A stretch of DNA of 64,000 nucleotides from Euonymus europaeus (taxonomy: Eukaryota; Streptophyta; Magnoliopsida; Celastrales; Celastraceae): the NCBI GenBank assembly GCA_963580455.1, contig OY756964.1, forward strand, positions 4,402,001 through 4,466,000. Direction: 5' to 3'. A model generated the notes under the pieces. It saw nothing but the letters and a program-made list of their open reading frames with translations, did no database searches and had not been told where the DNA came from. Both the position numbers and the translations under genes were made by a program. Positions 10,651 through 23,169 of the stretch are shown one piece after another (position 1 is the stretch's first letter; each line of letters opens with the position of its first letter).

Positions 10651-12537
10651 TTTAATTACAGTTTGATTGTTACAGAATTCGAATTATGTATGGAATATGA
10701 GTTTCATACGATTTTTCTCACATTGGTTTATGTGATTATTTATATTTCTTGTCTCTATTGGTCTATGGAAATATGCTGGCCTTGAGCTTTTTTTTTTCTT
10801 GCACAATTTCACTTGCTCCATTTTTTTAAAAAAAAGAAATTTTTTTATTGGGAACACCTTTTTTATATATTTTAATCTCTGAGATCTTAGATGATGATAA
10901 AAGAGTTGTGAATCGATAAGTGATATTTCTATGAAACACCTACGGTCCCTCCCTTCCTTTCCTCGTCTATCGGGAACCCTGATTGTCTTAGGATTTTACT
11001 AAGGAATATATAAAGTTGAGAACAACATTGTCATCCATTATTTCTATCAAAGAAAAGAAGATAGAATATGATTTGGGTTTGGGTAAACAATATGTGCAAC
11101 ATGATATTTTAGTTCCCTTTCCAAGCTCGAAAGGTTAAAAAGCTATTTCTAAAACAAGAACTGAAGTTCAAAATAGGAACTGAGCTCTATGGTTTAAATG
11201 TCAAAAAAAAAAAAAAAAGAGCATATGCAGCCACATAGTCATCGTACTGATTTGTAACTCTCGTTGGGGTTTATTAACGGCAAAACTATACTTGTCGTCC
11301 TTCAATTACATGTAAGAGTTTATTTTCGACCTTAAACTATTTTTTATGTACTATTGTTCCTCACTTATCCAAGGGTTTAACTTTTGTCCTCAATGTGAAA
11401 AAGTCAATGATCAAATCTTATATGACACGACGGAGAAATCCTACATGATTAAGCATCCTAAATTGCAACGATATGTCATTCAATATCATAATGTACATAA
11501 TTTTGTCCATAAACTAATACAAAATCATTTGATTTTGTCCATGTAATAACAACAAAACAAAAAACATAATGTAAACTTCCCTTTTGACCCAATGTCTTCT
11601 CAATTGACAATATGCAATCATTAAGATCTCGCTCAAGTGCTGCTAGGAGTTAGCCACCGTACATCCCTTTAAAGAAACAATCATCTAGTCCCACGATAGG
11701 TTTAAACAATATTAATCCACAATCAAGAAGCTCAGTGACAACAGTGATGACGACGGATGATTCAAAGCATTTAAATAAGAAGAACAAAAGATGTACGAAA
11801 AAAATACTTTAGTGACGAAAATGAAACCCGATGTATAATTGAGAGACGAAAAATATATCTTTACTTTCAATATTGAGTACACATATATTCTCTCTCCTAC
11901 ATAAAAGTCAATTGACTTGACACGTCAATTTTTTCCATCGTCGGAATGATCTTAGAGATAAAAGTGAAATATTTGGAAAGGCGAGAGAGAAAAGTAGGAG
12001 AAAAAATAGTTTAAAGATGAAAGTTAAACCTGATATATAATCGAGGGATGAAAAAATATAATTTCGTTGTATATTAATTGACGTTTGTTTATTGTTGTTT
12101 AACTACGAGTCGGAGTCGGAGTCGGAGTCGGAGTCGTATGGTAGAAGGAATCCTTAATCTAGTAAATTTAGGGATTTAACTGTTAAGCTATTAAATTAAT
12201 TCAGAATTGTTTTCTGAGGAATTGAAACGCCGTAGTAGGTAAAGCAATCATAGCTTTAAGCAAACCCATAAATTTAACAATCAAAGATTTGTTTTTTTTG
12301 GCAACCAGTAGCATTTGTCCACTACCAAAACAGTCATCATCTACCCAATCAAAATTCTATTTTTATGTCTGACCTGGCAGGTTGTACTACTCTATATGTA
12401 CTCTTATTTAAACGGTTAGTCCTATCCATCCATATACGGTGTGATGTAGTTTTTTTTTAATATTTTTTTAAAAAAGCAATCATCTTCCCGAACTTCGATT
12501 TCGGTTTCAGATCACTATCTTCTACAGTTCACTGTTG
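10651..12537. other. Intergenic with repeat remnants
   Basis: Contains the 3' region of the phytocyanin gene, a poly-A run at about 11203-11218, the inverted-repeat block at 11280-12070 and a (GAGTCG)5 hexanucleotide repeat at 12107-12136. No gene is supported. The right end carries the promoter of the DUF760 gene. Confidence 0.5.
11280..12070. repeat. Diverged inverted-repeat element (MULE/MITE-like remnant)
   Basis: The left arm (11280-11345) and the reverse complement of the right arm (about 12006-12070) align imperfectly over about 65 bp. They share a 'CTT/CCC-TCAATTA...TTAAACTAT' pattern, and a third related copy lies at about 11805-11870 in the right-arm orientation. No transposase frame lies between them. 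The arms are too diverged to define a target duplication. Confidence 0.45.
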
Positions 12538-15029
12538 ATGGACCATAGTCTCTCACTTCACGAGTCTCAGTCTCACCACTTTTTACCTTCACCGGTAAAA
12601 TATTGCTTTGCTCCCTCACTTTCGCTGCCGAATCTCGTCAGGCCGTTTCGATACCGGGAGTCGCCGGTGCGTTTTGTTGTTCGGGCGGGGGAGAGTCGGT
12701 GTGAGCCCAATCGGAGCAGTAACGGTAGCCTGAACACACCGCTTGAGTTGCGTTCCGCTGTTGGCGAGTCTCTAGCTGGGGTGTTTCAGAACCAGCGTCA
12801 GTTGTTTCGGGCTGCAGTTATGGAGGAGTTGAAGTTGTTGGCCGATGATCGTTATGAAGCTTCTGCTCGGATGTTTCTTAGTCTTGAATCCGATGAAGCA
12901 ACCCTCCACAGGTTTGTGTTTCAAAAACCTTTTTTTTTTTTTGGGTTTCTCTGTATTGTTTGTTTAATTCTGTTCTCGTGTTCCGTTCTTTTAGTATGGT
13001 ATATTGGCCAAAACAGATTATCGAGGCCTGAAAGTCGATTTTTACTAGGCTTGTGGGATTTGATTCAAATTGTTTCATGACTTGAGTGGAGACTTGTTTA
13101 GAGTATCATAAACGCTTGTTTTTATCTCGCAACTCAATATGGGTGCAGTGCCTTATATCTACTGCAAGGTAGCACTTGGAGCCTATATTTGAGCAACTCC
13201 TTGATAGTTTCCGTTGAATTGAGCGAGTTTGGCAAATTGAGTTTGTTTTAATGTTTAGACTGTTCTGTTTTCCTTCTAAAATCCCATATCCCATATTGTT
13301 TTCAAAATGCATTGAACTGATAACTACGAATTGCATTCAAAATAGGGTTATAAATAATGCACTGCTCTTTTCAAGAGCATCCAATTTCCAACAGAGCTCA
13401 TAAAAAGTTGCTGATGCTTTGTATTTTCTGTGTGTGTTGATTCTTCAATATGGCCTAGAATGTGATTGTTCCTGGTGTGCTGGTTTATTTTTTTAGCATG
13501 ATTTGGATGTTCCAAGCAACATTTACCTTTTCTTGGTTAATTTTTTTAAACTTGAAGCTTGGAGTTTATAGTTACTACTATCCCAGGACTGTGTTAGTAA
13601 AGGTTTAGATTCTGTAATAACTACGCATTTAAGTCAATAAGGTTACTGAGTTGCACCGGGTATCATTTAGGTTACTATAGGCTCTTTTTATTTATAATTC
13701 ATTATATATATATATATATATTCTTGAGTGTATTACTGCCATGTTTGGATCATTTTCTTCCCAATTTTCAGTATCTTTTGATCCAATGTGTATCATGCCA
13801 TACTACTAGACCTATATTTCCTCTTTGGAAAGTGTTTTCTTTTCCATAAATGTTGTTCCTTTTATAATTTCCCTTCCACTATTTTTCCATATCAAAGTGG
13901 TGATTTCAATATCCAGTAAGGTTATAAGTTAATCTTTATAAGTCACATTTTTATGTGAATTTGATGAAATTATGTATTAATTAAAATTAGAAGTTGTTGT
14001 TGGACTACGACCAGTTGATTGTTCTAGCTGTGCATGGTTGTTTATTATGCTTTATTTCATCCGTGTTCGAAATTTTTGGCATAGCTTCCAACCAGTGTTG
14101 AGGGTTTACTCTTACATTTTATATTTAGTCATACATAATCATAGTTACATCTTCTTAGATCTGTATTCTGGAAAATTCTTTGATCTGAGGCCTAATTGAA
14201 AAATATTTGATGCCGGAATCCCAGAAGGATTGCAGAAATGAAAGAGAAAGAGTGCCAAACTGCAGTTGAAGATGTTATGTATCTTTTGATTTTTCACAAG
14301 TTCTCTGACATCAAGGTTCCTTTGGTTCCAAAGCTATCTAGATGTATCTATAATGGCAGATTAGAGATATTGCCTTCCAAGGATTGGGAGCTGGAGTCGA
14401 TTCACAGCGTTGAAGTTTTGGATATGGTAAGAGAACACGTAAGCATTCTCATTGGCTTGAAAGAAAATTCTAGTGTCTTGGACAATTGGGCAACTACTCA
14501 GATTCGACGGACCTATCTTGGCCAATTGTATACAGCATCCATCCTATATGGTTACTTCCTGAAGTCTGCATCCATGAAATATCACCTGGAACGGTGTCTG
14601 GCCTTGGGTCACCAAGATCTTCATGTTGCTGAGAGGACCTCCCATCAGTTCTCAAAAAAGTGGCTTCATGGATGGAAATTTTTTCTCTTCAATCGTATTA
14701 GATGCAACAATCAATCTATCCCTCTGGGCGAGGAGTCACGTACGAAGGAATTTGAACAGGATGATTTGAGGTGCTACATGACAGGGTTTGATGCTGAGAC
14801 ATTGGAAAGATGTTCAAATCCAAAATCCAAGGAGGCTGTACATTTGATTCTAAAGCATACCCGTGCACTGTTTGGAGATGAGAAGACCGGTTTGTTTGAA
14901 ACCGATGACGTGATCATGACCTCGTTTTCTAGCCTCAAAAGGCTTGTTTTGGAGGCGGTAGCATTTGGGTTTTTTCTTTGGGATGCAGAAGAATATGTGG
15001 ATGGTGTTTATTTGCTTGGAGAAAATTAA
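12538..15029 (+). CDS. DUF760 / UV-B-induced protein At3g17800-like, chloroplast
   Basis: Two exons, 12538-12911 and 14225-15029 (1179 nt, 392 residues). The first in-frame ATG is at 12538. Residues 1 to about 55 are rich in Ser, Arg and hydroxylated residues, consistent with a chloroplast transit peptide. The mature protein has two helical DUF760 regions: LFRAAVMEELKLLADDRYEA...SARMFLS with KEKECQTAVEDVMYLLIF, then the second around LERCSNPKSKEAVHLILKH. The family is known from UV-B-induced Arabidopsis At3g17800, and its biochemical role is unknown. The 1.3-kb intron ends in a CAGAAG tandem acceptor, so products differing by one Arg (HRRIAE or HRIAE) are both in frame. The coding sequence is intact. 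Confidence 0.85.
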
Positions 15030-16731
15030 TTTGGTAGTCCAGTAATGCTAAAAATGGAGAATATCACCACATAAGCCATGGTAAAACTCTGTTTATATCT
15101 CTGCTTCTTGACTCTAGGCGTGCAAGTATTCAGTGATTTTTCTATGTATAGTGCACAGTACATACAAATAATGTACAGTTCAAATTATCATTTTGATAGC
15201 TGGATTAAGTGGAATAATAGATTCTCGTTTCCTGAGACTTCAGTTTGCAGATTGTCCAATTTGTTGCATTTTTATTTTCTTAATTGCTTTCTTTAATCTT
15301 GATATGCCTGGCCTTTCAAATCAAGAAAACAACTAATTATAGCTAATCAGATAGTTGAGCTGCGTCGCGGGTACTGTTGACTTGCCAAATATTTAACAAT
15401 AATGCTCTGATTAAACTGCATCAGATAGATGACTACACATTTACTATTTAATTTCAGAGCCTTGTCAGTCCTAATCAATCTGTTTGAAATAAACTGTATG
15501 ATTCAGTTTCCCCAGTTTTTGATCTTATTAGTTTCATACTGCAGCCTTATTAGCTATCCTGTTATGAGAAAATAAAACGAAGGACCTGAAATATACCAGA
15601 TTGCCTTGCCGGAGGGATTGTACCATCCAAGTCTTCTTTTTTTCCTATGCTTTTCCTGGAGATATGGAGGAAGCCGCAATCAATGAGATTTTCCTTACCC
15701 TTTTGAAAGGTAGAATGTGATTCTTTTTTCCTTTTAGCAGGAACCAGAAGATTGAATTGGATCTGATTGTATGGAAAATGTTATGCGGATAAATAACTCA
15801 CTTCTTGATCTTCGACCCCTTAAGGCTGAAAAATGCATAGCCTTCATGGGTAATGACAGCTACTTCATTTAAAACTATGCATACACAGATCATCTCAGCA
15901 TGAAAGCTTTTGCTTGTAGAGGTTGAAGCTAACACAAAACATACCTCTCTGTTGCCTCCCTAGTCAAGTTTTTCTTCTATTCATATAAAAATGATAGTTG
16001 GTTCTCATTTCTTACATAATCTTTAGGGCAGCTCACCTTATTGTCTTAATGATCAATGGATTAAAAGTACACGGGGAAGCAATCCAAAATGCATTTGAAC
16101 AAATCATTAATAATTCGTAATGAATATTAAGAATCTCGCATCGGTTGGTTAGATGCGGAATTCTCACTCAATTAATAAGAGAGAGCTCAACCTCAAAGTC
16201 TCTCTTTAGGGACAAAATCACATGAATTTTTAATCCAATACGAGATAATACCTCAAGTATTATTTTAACTGAGGAGTCCTTCATTCAATAGTTTAATTGG
16301 TAGGAGAAAAATTGCTGGCGATGGCAAGAGTTGCTTGTACTCTACTAGGATCATCGCATGGCCTTGGATTGGACGTTGGCCCCTTGAATAGCAATCGCCC
16401 TTTGATAGGGATCCTAATCAAATATCATAATTACATATGGATTAATGATAAATGGGTGTTATATAAGATGCTTTGTGTAAGGCAAGCAGCCACGTGGCGA
16501 TTCATAGTACCATATCGCTTAATTCCAATTTTACCAACCAGTACCGTCTCATACAGTGTACTTGTTAAGGCTAATTATGTAAATTCCTTGGCCTGTATCC
16601 TTTCCACTTGAAGGTAGTGCCGATAATCTACAAAGCACCTTCTGTACAGTCTCGCGTCTCCTCCTCTCTATATCTCCGCATTTGTTAATCGGTGAGTTTG
16701 TGTGTGTAAGACGGCGTCACCTTCTCTGGAT
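15030..16731. other. Intergenic; 3' region and TE debris
   Basis: The first few hundred bases are probably the 3' UTR of the DUF760 gene. The stretch at about 16120-16270 (CGCATCGGTTGGTTAGA and following) resembles the edge of a common plant LTR-type repeat, but no partner end is visible. The short frame at 16297-16611 has no recognisable content. The promoter and 5' UTR of the first QORH copy are at the right end. Confidence 0.45.
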
Positions 16732-16836
16732 ATGGCGGCGAAGCTTATGCAGGCGGTTCAGTACGATAAGTATGGCGGAGGCGCCGATGGATTGAAGGTT
16801 CGTCTTTCATTTACTTGATTTTCATTTTTGTTAATG

Positions 16837-16882
<46 letters not shown>

Positions 16883-18776
16883 AGCGTACTGTACTATACA
16901 TACTTTAGTGCTTGAATTGCTTTGTAATTGTCATGATTATCTAAAGAATTTAATAGTTGGGAGAGGAGGTGAAATTAATCGGATGAAGCATCTTTTACTA
17001 TCTGAGAAGAGAATTCTGGAATTGGGACGAATTTCAGGTGTCTTCGGTTTGGCATCGATAGAATATAACATAGTTGATGGCTCTGGATCTCTTTTGATTT
17101 GTTGATTCAGAGTTTCATAGTAAAATTGTTTCAAATTGTTGATATTTTTTATGCCAATCTCTAAAATACCGATTAATCCATTACTTCCCCAATATAATTT
17201 AATTGCCTGATTTCTAAAATGAGTTTTGACTATAGTTTTGGGGAAATTTTTAATCTTACCATATTCGAGATCTGCTCTGTTTTTTTTTTTTTTTGAATTC
17301 TTTGTGTTGGGCTGATCTGTTTTTCCAACGCAATATTTTGAAGTTTTGGGCCAACTTATTTAGTTAGCATATCTGCATGTTTCAGTATGTTCAAGTTCCA
17401 GTTCCTTCTCCAAAGAACAATGAGGTTTTGCTGAAACTAGAAGCAACCAGTCTAAATCCAGTTGATTGGAAAATACAGAAGGGCATTCTGCGGCCACTTT
17501 TGCCTCGCAAGTTCCCTTTTATACCTGGTGATGTGATCTACTTGGGGGGTTTATAAAAGTTTGCCTTTTATACCTGACAAATCAACGAAGCATAATAATG
17601 AATATGCTTGCGTTTGATTTTTCTGTTATCATTCAAAGCAGCAACCAATTCTAATTTAGCCATAGCCCTTGTTTGAAACTGTGCTGTGTTGGATTGATTT
17701 CACCTTTCATATTATTAAAAAAACTTTGTTACGTGTTTTGTTACAACCTAGTAGCACTTTAAAATTAGGTGATGAAGCACTTTTGCGAGAAAAAGAACAT
17801 ATAACATGGGTGGTGATGCTAATAATTTTAAAACTCTTTAATTTTTAAGAATTCACACAAATTCTGACCTCATGTGCTCATAATTTTTTAGGAATCTTGT
17901 TATCATTTCAAATTTTGCAGCTGCTACTTTTTTAGGTGCAACTGAACTTTGTTCTAGTGGTTAAATGTGGAACAGGAAGCTAATGCTTCTGTGATTGGAC
18001 ACGGTGGGATGCTCTACTTCTCACTATATCTGCAAATGCGGACTTGTTTGTAGTGTTAGTGAACTAACCAAAATATGATAAATTCATAATGGATGTTAAA
18101 TATTTCTTAATGGAACATTCTGCTCTATTTTTTTTCTTTTCTTTTTCTTATATCGAAATTGGATCGTTGAAACTTTTGTCATGATTGGCAAATTCCCCGT
18201 CTACAATCTATACTATGAGAGTCTTGGTAAATTTATGTGGAATAGTGCTTGTTGGCATTTATTTGGTTATGTAAATTCGATTTTGGCTATAATGGTTTTG
18301 GTAGACTAGTGTCAAATGGTCTTTATTAATGTTTTTACTTTTTAGTCAATTTCCAAATGGGCTTTGATATTCAATGCACAACTTTGAAGGTTTATCACCA
18401 TAACTTTAATCCTTAATGAATTACGGCAAAAGTGGATATATAAGATAACTTGATTATAGAAATACTGGTTCTCTATTTATTTAACTTGGCCAGCATCAAA
18501 GTCATTTGTAGTTGCATTGCAAAAATGGATTTTTTCGCCTTCTTGTGACTGGGTTGTTCAGCTTCTTTGATTCTACTGGGAATACTATTATCTTGAGCAT
18601 AACGGGTGAGTAGTAAGAAGCTTTGTTGTGTTTTCAACTTAGATGTCATGTTTTCCTCGAACAGCTACCGATTTGGCGGGAGAAGTTGTTGAGGTTGGAC
18701 CAGGAGTCAAAAATTTCAAAACTGGTGATAAAGTAGTTGCTGTTCTCAGCAACCTTGTAAGTGTGCTCACTTTCCC

Positions 18777-18826
<50 letters not shown>

Positions 18827-20021
18827 TTTTTCTAGACTGGGGTGGGACCGTTGGTCTATCGAATAGAGATGCTCATCCGGCCTCTATTCCAAAGTAGTTG
18901 AATGGGCAAAACCACAAAAGTCTAAGGCAAATGCACTATCAGTGGGTCTTGACATCTAAGCAACTGTATAGAAGTTTGACTTATTGGCTAAGGTGGCAAG
19001 TTGAAGAAGTCGAGCAGTGTTCACCGGCAAGCAATTAGTAGAACTTCTAAATGTGCCTGAGCCACTTTAGTCACAAATTATGTGCCTGCTAACTGAATTA
19101 TAAGTTTATAACTACTACGGATACAAAATAACATTTTTAACTATCTGGCCTGTGTATTAACCTGGATCTGGGTTAACTGGTTAGCTCCTGCCTTTTAAAC
19201 AGTCTGACGTTGTAGGCTAGCCTATCAGGATCCTGTGCATGTGCTGCCTTAGTGAAACTGTTACTGTTATGTAGTTCAATCTCTCTTGTGCATCCTATGT
19301 TATGTTTTGAAGTACAACTTTATGATGACAGGATGGAGGTGGGCTAGCTGAGTATGCTGTGGCCAAGGACAGCTTGACGGTTATAAGGCCACCAGAAGTT
19401 TCAGCAGCTGAGGGTGCTGGCTTGCCCATTGCAGGTCTCACAGCTCACGAGGCTCTTACACAGTCTGCAGGGATCAAGCTTGATGGAAGTGGGAAGCAGG
19501 CAAACATTCTTATTACTGCTGCCTCAGGCGGGGTGGGTCACTACGCTGTGCAACTGGCGAAGCTTGGGAACACACATGTAACAGCCACATGTGGAGCCCG
19601 TAACATTGAGCTTGTGAAGAGCTTTGGGGCTGATGAGGTTCTCGATTACAAAACCCCTGATGGGACTGCCCTGAAAAGCCCATCTGGTAAGAAATATGAT
19701 GCAGTCATTCACTGTGCCACAGGTATTCCTTGGTCCACTTTTGAGCCTAATTTGAGTGCAAACGGAAAAGTGATAGATATTACTCCTGGCCCTAGTGCCA
19801 TGTTGACATATGCCATAAAGAAACTTACTCTCTCTAAGAAGCAGCTGGTGCCGCTGTTGGTAACTCCTAAGGCTGAGAACCTGAGTTATCTTGTTAATTT
19901 GGTGAAGGAAGGAAAGCTGAAGACATTGATCGACTCGAAACATCCTCTGAGCCAGGCTAGCGATGCTTGGGCTAAGAGCATCGATGGCCATGCCACGGGA
20001 AAGATTATTGTGGAGCCCTAG
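16732..20021 (+). CDS. Quinone oxidoreductase homologue, chloroplast-envelope ceQORH type, copy 1
   Basis: Four exons, 16732-16797, 17386-17527, 18665-18756 and 19332-20021 (990 nt, 329 residues), all GT-AG. It belongs to the medium-chain dehydrogenase/reductase, zeta-crystallin-like quinone reductases. The N-terminal GroES-like part runs from MAAKLMQAVQYDKYGGG through NPVDWKIQKG. The NADPH-binding Rossmann motif is AASGGVGHYAVQLAK. The conserved tail is KHPLSQASDAWAKS...GHATGKIIVEP. It has no zinc ligands, as expected for this family. The members act as NADPH-dependent reductases of quinones or reactive carbonyls. The Arabidopsis homologue is an inner-envelope protein imported without a cleaved transit peptide, and the N-terminus here also looks uncleaved. 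Introns 1 and 3 contain long (AT)n tracts (16841-16880; about 18782-18824). First of three intact tandem copies. Confidence 0.92.
16841..16880. repeat. (AT)20 microsatellite in QORH copy 1 intron 1
   Basis: Uninterrupted 40-bp AT dinucleotide run inside intron 1. Confidence 0.95.
18782..18824. repeat. (TA)n microsatellite in QORH copy 1 intron 3
   Basis: About 43 bp of uninterrupted TA repeats just after the exon-3 donor. Confidence 0.95.
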
Positions 20022-20389
20022 TTGATCACGATGTGCTTTAAAAGACTGTAAATGATAATAATGTTCTGTGAATTTTAAGACTCTTGAAACTGGTTGTTTG
20101 ATACGCATATCTGTGGTCTGTATTACATTTTCTTCCGCTCGAGCTGGCATCGTCTGGTCTCTTTTTCTCATAATTCATACCAACTTGATTACTTTGTGTT
20201 TTGTGACTGGTTGCTGGCGCAGAACAGTCAAATGTCGAATAGTCGCCGTTGAAAGTCAAATGGTGCATCTAATCACTTCATACATGGGTATAAAGAGAAC
20301 CCACTTCATATTAAAAAAATCATAAAGCCATACCCAGACTTAAGTTTCACATATAAAATAGAATACATACTCACAAATTTCTTCAGGAT
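20022..20389. promoter_or_regulatory. Spacer and promoter of QORH copy 2
   Basis: 3' UTR of copy 1 followed by the upstream region of copy 2. A block at about 20222-20315 (ACAGTCAAA..., GAAAGTCAAATGGTGCATCT..., ACCCACTTCATAT) is recognisably shared with the region upstream of copy 3 (about 23543-23613), so the duplication included promoter DNA. Confidence 0.6.
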
Positions 20390-22278
20390 ATGGCGGGAAA
20401 GCTTATGCATTCTGTTCAATACAATAAATTTGGTGGAGGTGTTGCTGGTCTCAAGGTTTCTTTTCTTCTCCTCTTTATTATAGATTCATAATTATATATA
20501 TATATATAATGGGTCATTGGGTCTGTACTCACACTGACGCATGTAGAGTTGTTTGGAGCTTGAATTCTTAAATAGTTTATCGAATTGAGGGTTTTGGGTA
20601 TTTGGGATGTAGATGGGGAAATTGATATGATGCTAATTTTGGGTGCTTAATTTGGTTCAGCATGTTGAGGTTCCAATTCCCACTCCAAAGAATGATGAGG
20701 TTCTGATTAAAGTTGAAGCAACTGCTTTGAATCCGCTTGATTGGACAATCCAGAAAGGCACGGCCAGGCTTTTTTGGCCTAAGAAATTTCCTTTTATACC
20801 AGGTAACTTCGTCTGATTTGTTTTTTCTTTATGACCATAGAGTCCACTTTTTTGGCACTCTCCCTCTTATTATCATTTTCATCCCTTTCATTGTATAAAT
20901 ATAATTCTATTTGTGATATGTGAAAAGCATCATTGTCAATGCGTTCGTCCCAAACAATTTGGGATTGGATATTATACGAATCCATGAGCAAAAAAATTAG
21001 CTGGAACCCATTATACTGCATATTTTAGTTTTAAAGTTTCAAAAGCCAATCTCTTTATAAGTAGGATATATAGAAAAGAGTTTTTAGTATATCAGTTGTG
21101 TCGGAAATAAGATACATACACATATACATGTATTAATACGCAACGGATTACATGTTTACCGTTGGCTTCAAATACAATATATATTTGGTGTTTAGCTTGC
21201 TCCATAAAATTCATTTGTCCCTTTGTTATTTTATTGAAACAGCTATCGATGTGGCTGGAGAAGTTGTTGACGTAGGAGAAGATGTAAAAAATTTCAAAGC
21301 CGGTGATAACGTAGTCGCTCTTCTAAGAACTGCTGTAAGTACTTGTGCTGTCTTATGTTAAGGAAGGCTTGAGGTGCTCATCTGGTTAAACCTTCTATTC
21401 CAAAGTAGTAGAACATCTGCTAACTGAATCCTAACAACATTTGCAGTACTCCTGTTGTTTCTAAAGACAAAATAGCATTTTAACTATCCGGCCGATCGAC
21501 TGTACTTTCTGAGACACTAGGCTAGCATATATCAGGATCCTATATATATGTTTTGAACTAAAACTTTATGATGACACAGGATGGAGGTGGACTAGCTGAA
21601 TATACTGTGGCCAAGGAGAGCATGACGGTTGCAAGGGCACCGGAAGTTTCAGCGGCTGACGGTGCTGGCTTACCCATTGCAGGCCTCACAGCTCACGAGG
21701 CTCTTACAAAGTATGCAGGTATCAAGCTTGATGGAAGTGGGAAGCAGGCAAACATTCTTGTTACTGCTGCCTCAGGCGGCGTGGGTCACTATGCTGTGCA
21801 ACTAGCGAAGCTTGCAAACGCAAACGTAACAGCCACTTGTGGAGCTCGTAACATCGAACTGGTGAAGAGGTTAGGGGCTGATGAGGTTCTCGATTACAAA
21901 ACCCCAGATGGGGCTGCCCTGAAGAGCCCATCTGGTAAGAAATATGATGCAGTTATTCACTGCACAACAGGCATTCCTTGGTCCACTTTTGAGCCTAATT
22001 TGAGTGCAAATGGAATAGTAATAGACCTTACTCCTGGCCCTAGAACCATGTTCACTTATGCCATAAGGAAACTTACACTCTCCAAGAAGCAGCTTGTGCC
22101 GCTGATTCTAATTCCCAACAGTGAGAGCAAGAGTTATCTAAGTAACCTTGTTAATTTGGTGAAGGAAGGAAAGTTGACGACAGTGATAGACTCAAAACAT
22201 CCTCTGTCCAAGGCTGAAGATGCTTGGGCAAAGAGTATGGATGGCCATGCCACTGGGAAGATTATTGTGGAGCCATAG
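20390..22278 (+). CDS. Quinone oxidoreductase homologue, ceQORH type, copy 2
   Basis: Four exons, 20390-20455, 20661-20802, 21243-21334 and 21580-22278 (999 nt, 332 residues). The intron positions and the first three exon lengths (66, 142, 92) match copy 1. The GroES-like part and Rossmann motif (AASGGVGHYAVQLAK) are intact, with the tail GHATGKIIVEP. Exon 4 has a nine-base in-frame expansion in the repeated SNLVNLVKEGKL stretch. Exons 2 and 3 have diverged more than exon 4: IQKGTARLFWPKKF replaces the usual KG-RPLLP-KF, and VDVGEDVKNF replaces VEVGPGVKNF. The near-identity to copy 1 in exon 4 suggests recent duplication or gene conversion. A (AT)n tract (22324-22360) follows the stop codon. 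Confidence 0.92.
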
Positions 22279-22320
22279 TTGACCACAATGTGCTTTAAAA
22301 GATAAAAACTGTATCTTTCT

Positions 22321-22323
<3 letters not shown>

Positions 22324-22360
<37 letters not shown>
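22324..22360. repeat. (AT)n microsatellite 3' of QORH copy 2
   Basis: About 37 bp of uninterrupted AT dinucleotides, 45 bp after the stop codon. Confidence 0.95.
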
Positions 22361-22362
<2 letters not shown>

Positions 22363-22997
22363 GTGCTGTGTATTACATTTTTTTTCTTGTTTAATAATTC
22401 TGTAAACTAGAATGTTTAAGTTTCATGTTCAGCTTATTAAGCATACAACTTTATACATGCAATGGATATGGCAGAGAGATCTTTTCTTCTTCTCGTTTTT
22501 TTAAAGAATCCTATACACCGCTAGATGTGGGATATGAATTGGACTTTATAAGTAAGTGCTAAGCTCACTTCCAACATACAACAAGGTTTTTTTCCTTGTT
22601 TAATGAATTGGGTCCAAATCCACCTGCTACACTTCAGAATAAAATTGTGCTGGCAATCCAAAACGGACAATATTGTTAGTGTGTATGAGACGTGAAATTT
22701 ACAATATTTTTTCTTCTATTTTATCTTCTCTTAAGTTGATGGATGTATCAGGGAATACCCCTTGAGTGAAATCTTCCATAGGCCCGTTTAAGGACAAGCA
22801 ATCGTGGTTTGGAATTAACTATATATATTAAAGTTGGTCATTCCAGGGAATTAAAGTGGTTTTTCTAATCATTCGGGTTACTTGGCCAAATCAAAGGGAG
22901 AAATGTGAAAGCAGCAGTAGCACTTTGGTAATTTAAAAAGTGGTTTTCCTAGAGTAATCACTATGGTTAAATATATTTATGGTACACGAAAGATCTC

Positions 22998-23169
22998 ACC
23001 AACTCCTTCTATAAGTGGTTAAGATATACATTCGATTCGATTTTGTGATACCCAAGTTCGAGTTTTTCAACCGAGATTGTTAAGGTATATACCCTATTTG
23101 ATTTTGTGGTAGCCAAGTTCGAGTCTCCCCGCCCGCTTACCTAATAACATAAAAAAAAAAAAACACAGC
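22998..23169 (+). mobile_element. tRNA-derived SINE with tandemly repeated body
   Basis: Ends in a poly-A run (about 23151-23163) and is flanked by the direct repeat AAGATCTC at 22990-22997 and 23170-23177. It contains an A-box-like TAAGTGGTTAAGATA and B-box-like AAGTTCGAGTC sequences. The body repeats once (about 23020-23072 and 23079-23130), each half with its own AAGTTCGAGT. Confidence 0.7.

Noticed and set aside
12107..12136. (GAGTCG)5 run considered as a CRISPR-like or regulatory array
   Set aside because: It is a simple hexanucleotide microsatellite with no spacers.
12535..12537. Earlier TTG start for the DUF760 protein
   Set aside because: Plant nuclear genes start at ATG, and a good ATG lies one codon later at 12538.
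16297..16611. 104-residue frame before QORH copy 1
   Set aside because: No recognisable similarity, and the content looks like intergenic DNA and promoter sequence.
19524..20171. 215-residue minus-strand open frame
   Set aside because: It is the antisense shadow of QORH copy 1 exon 4 and has no recognisable content.
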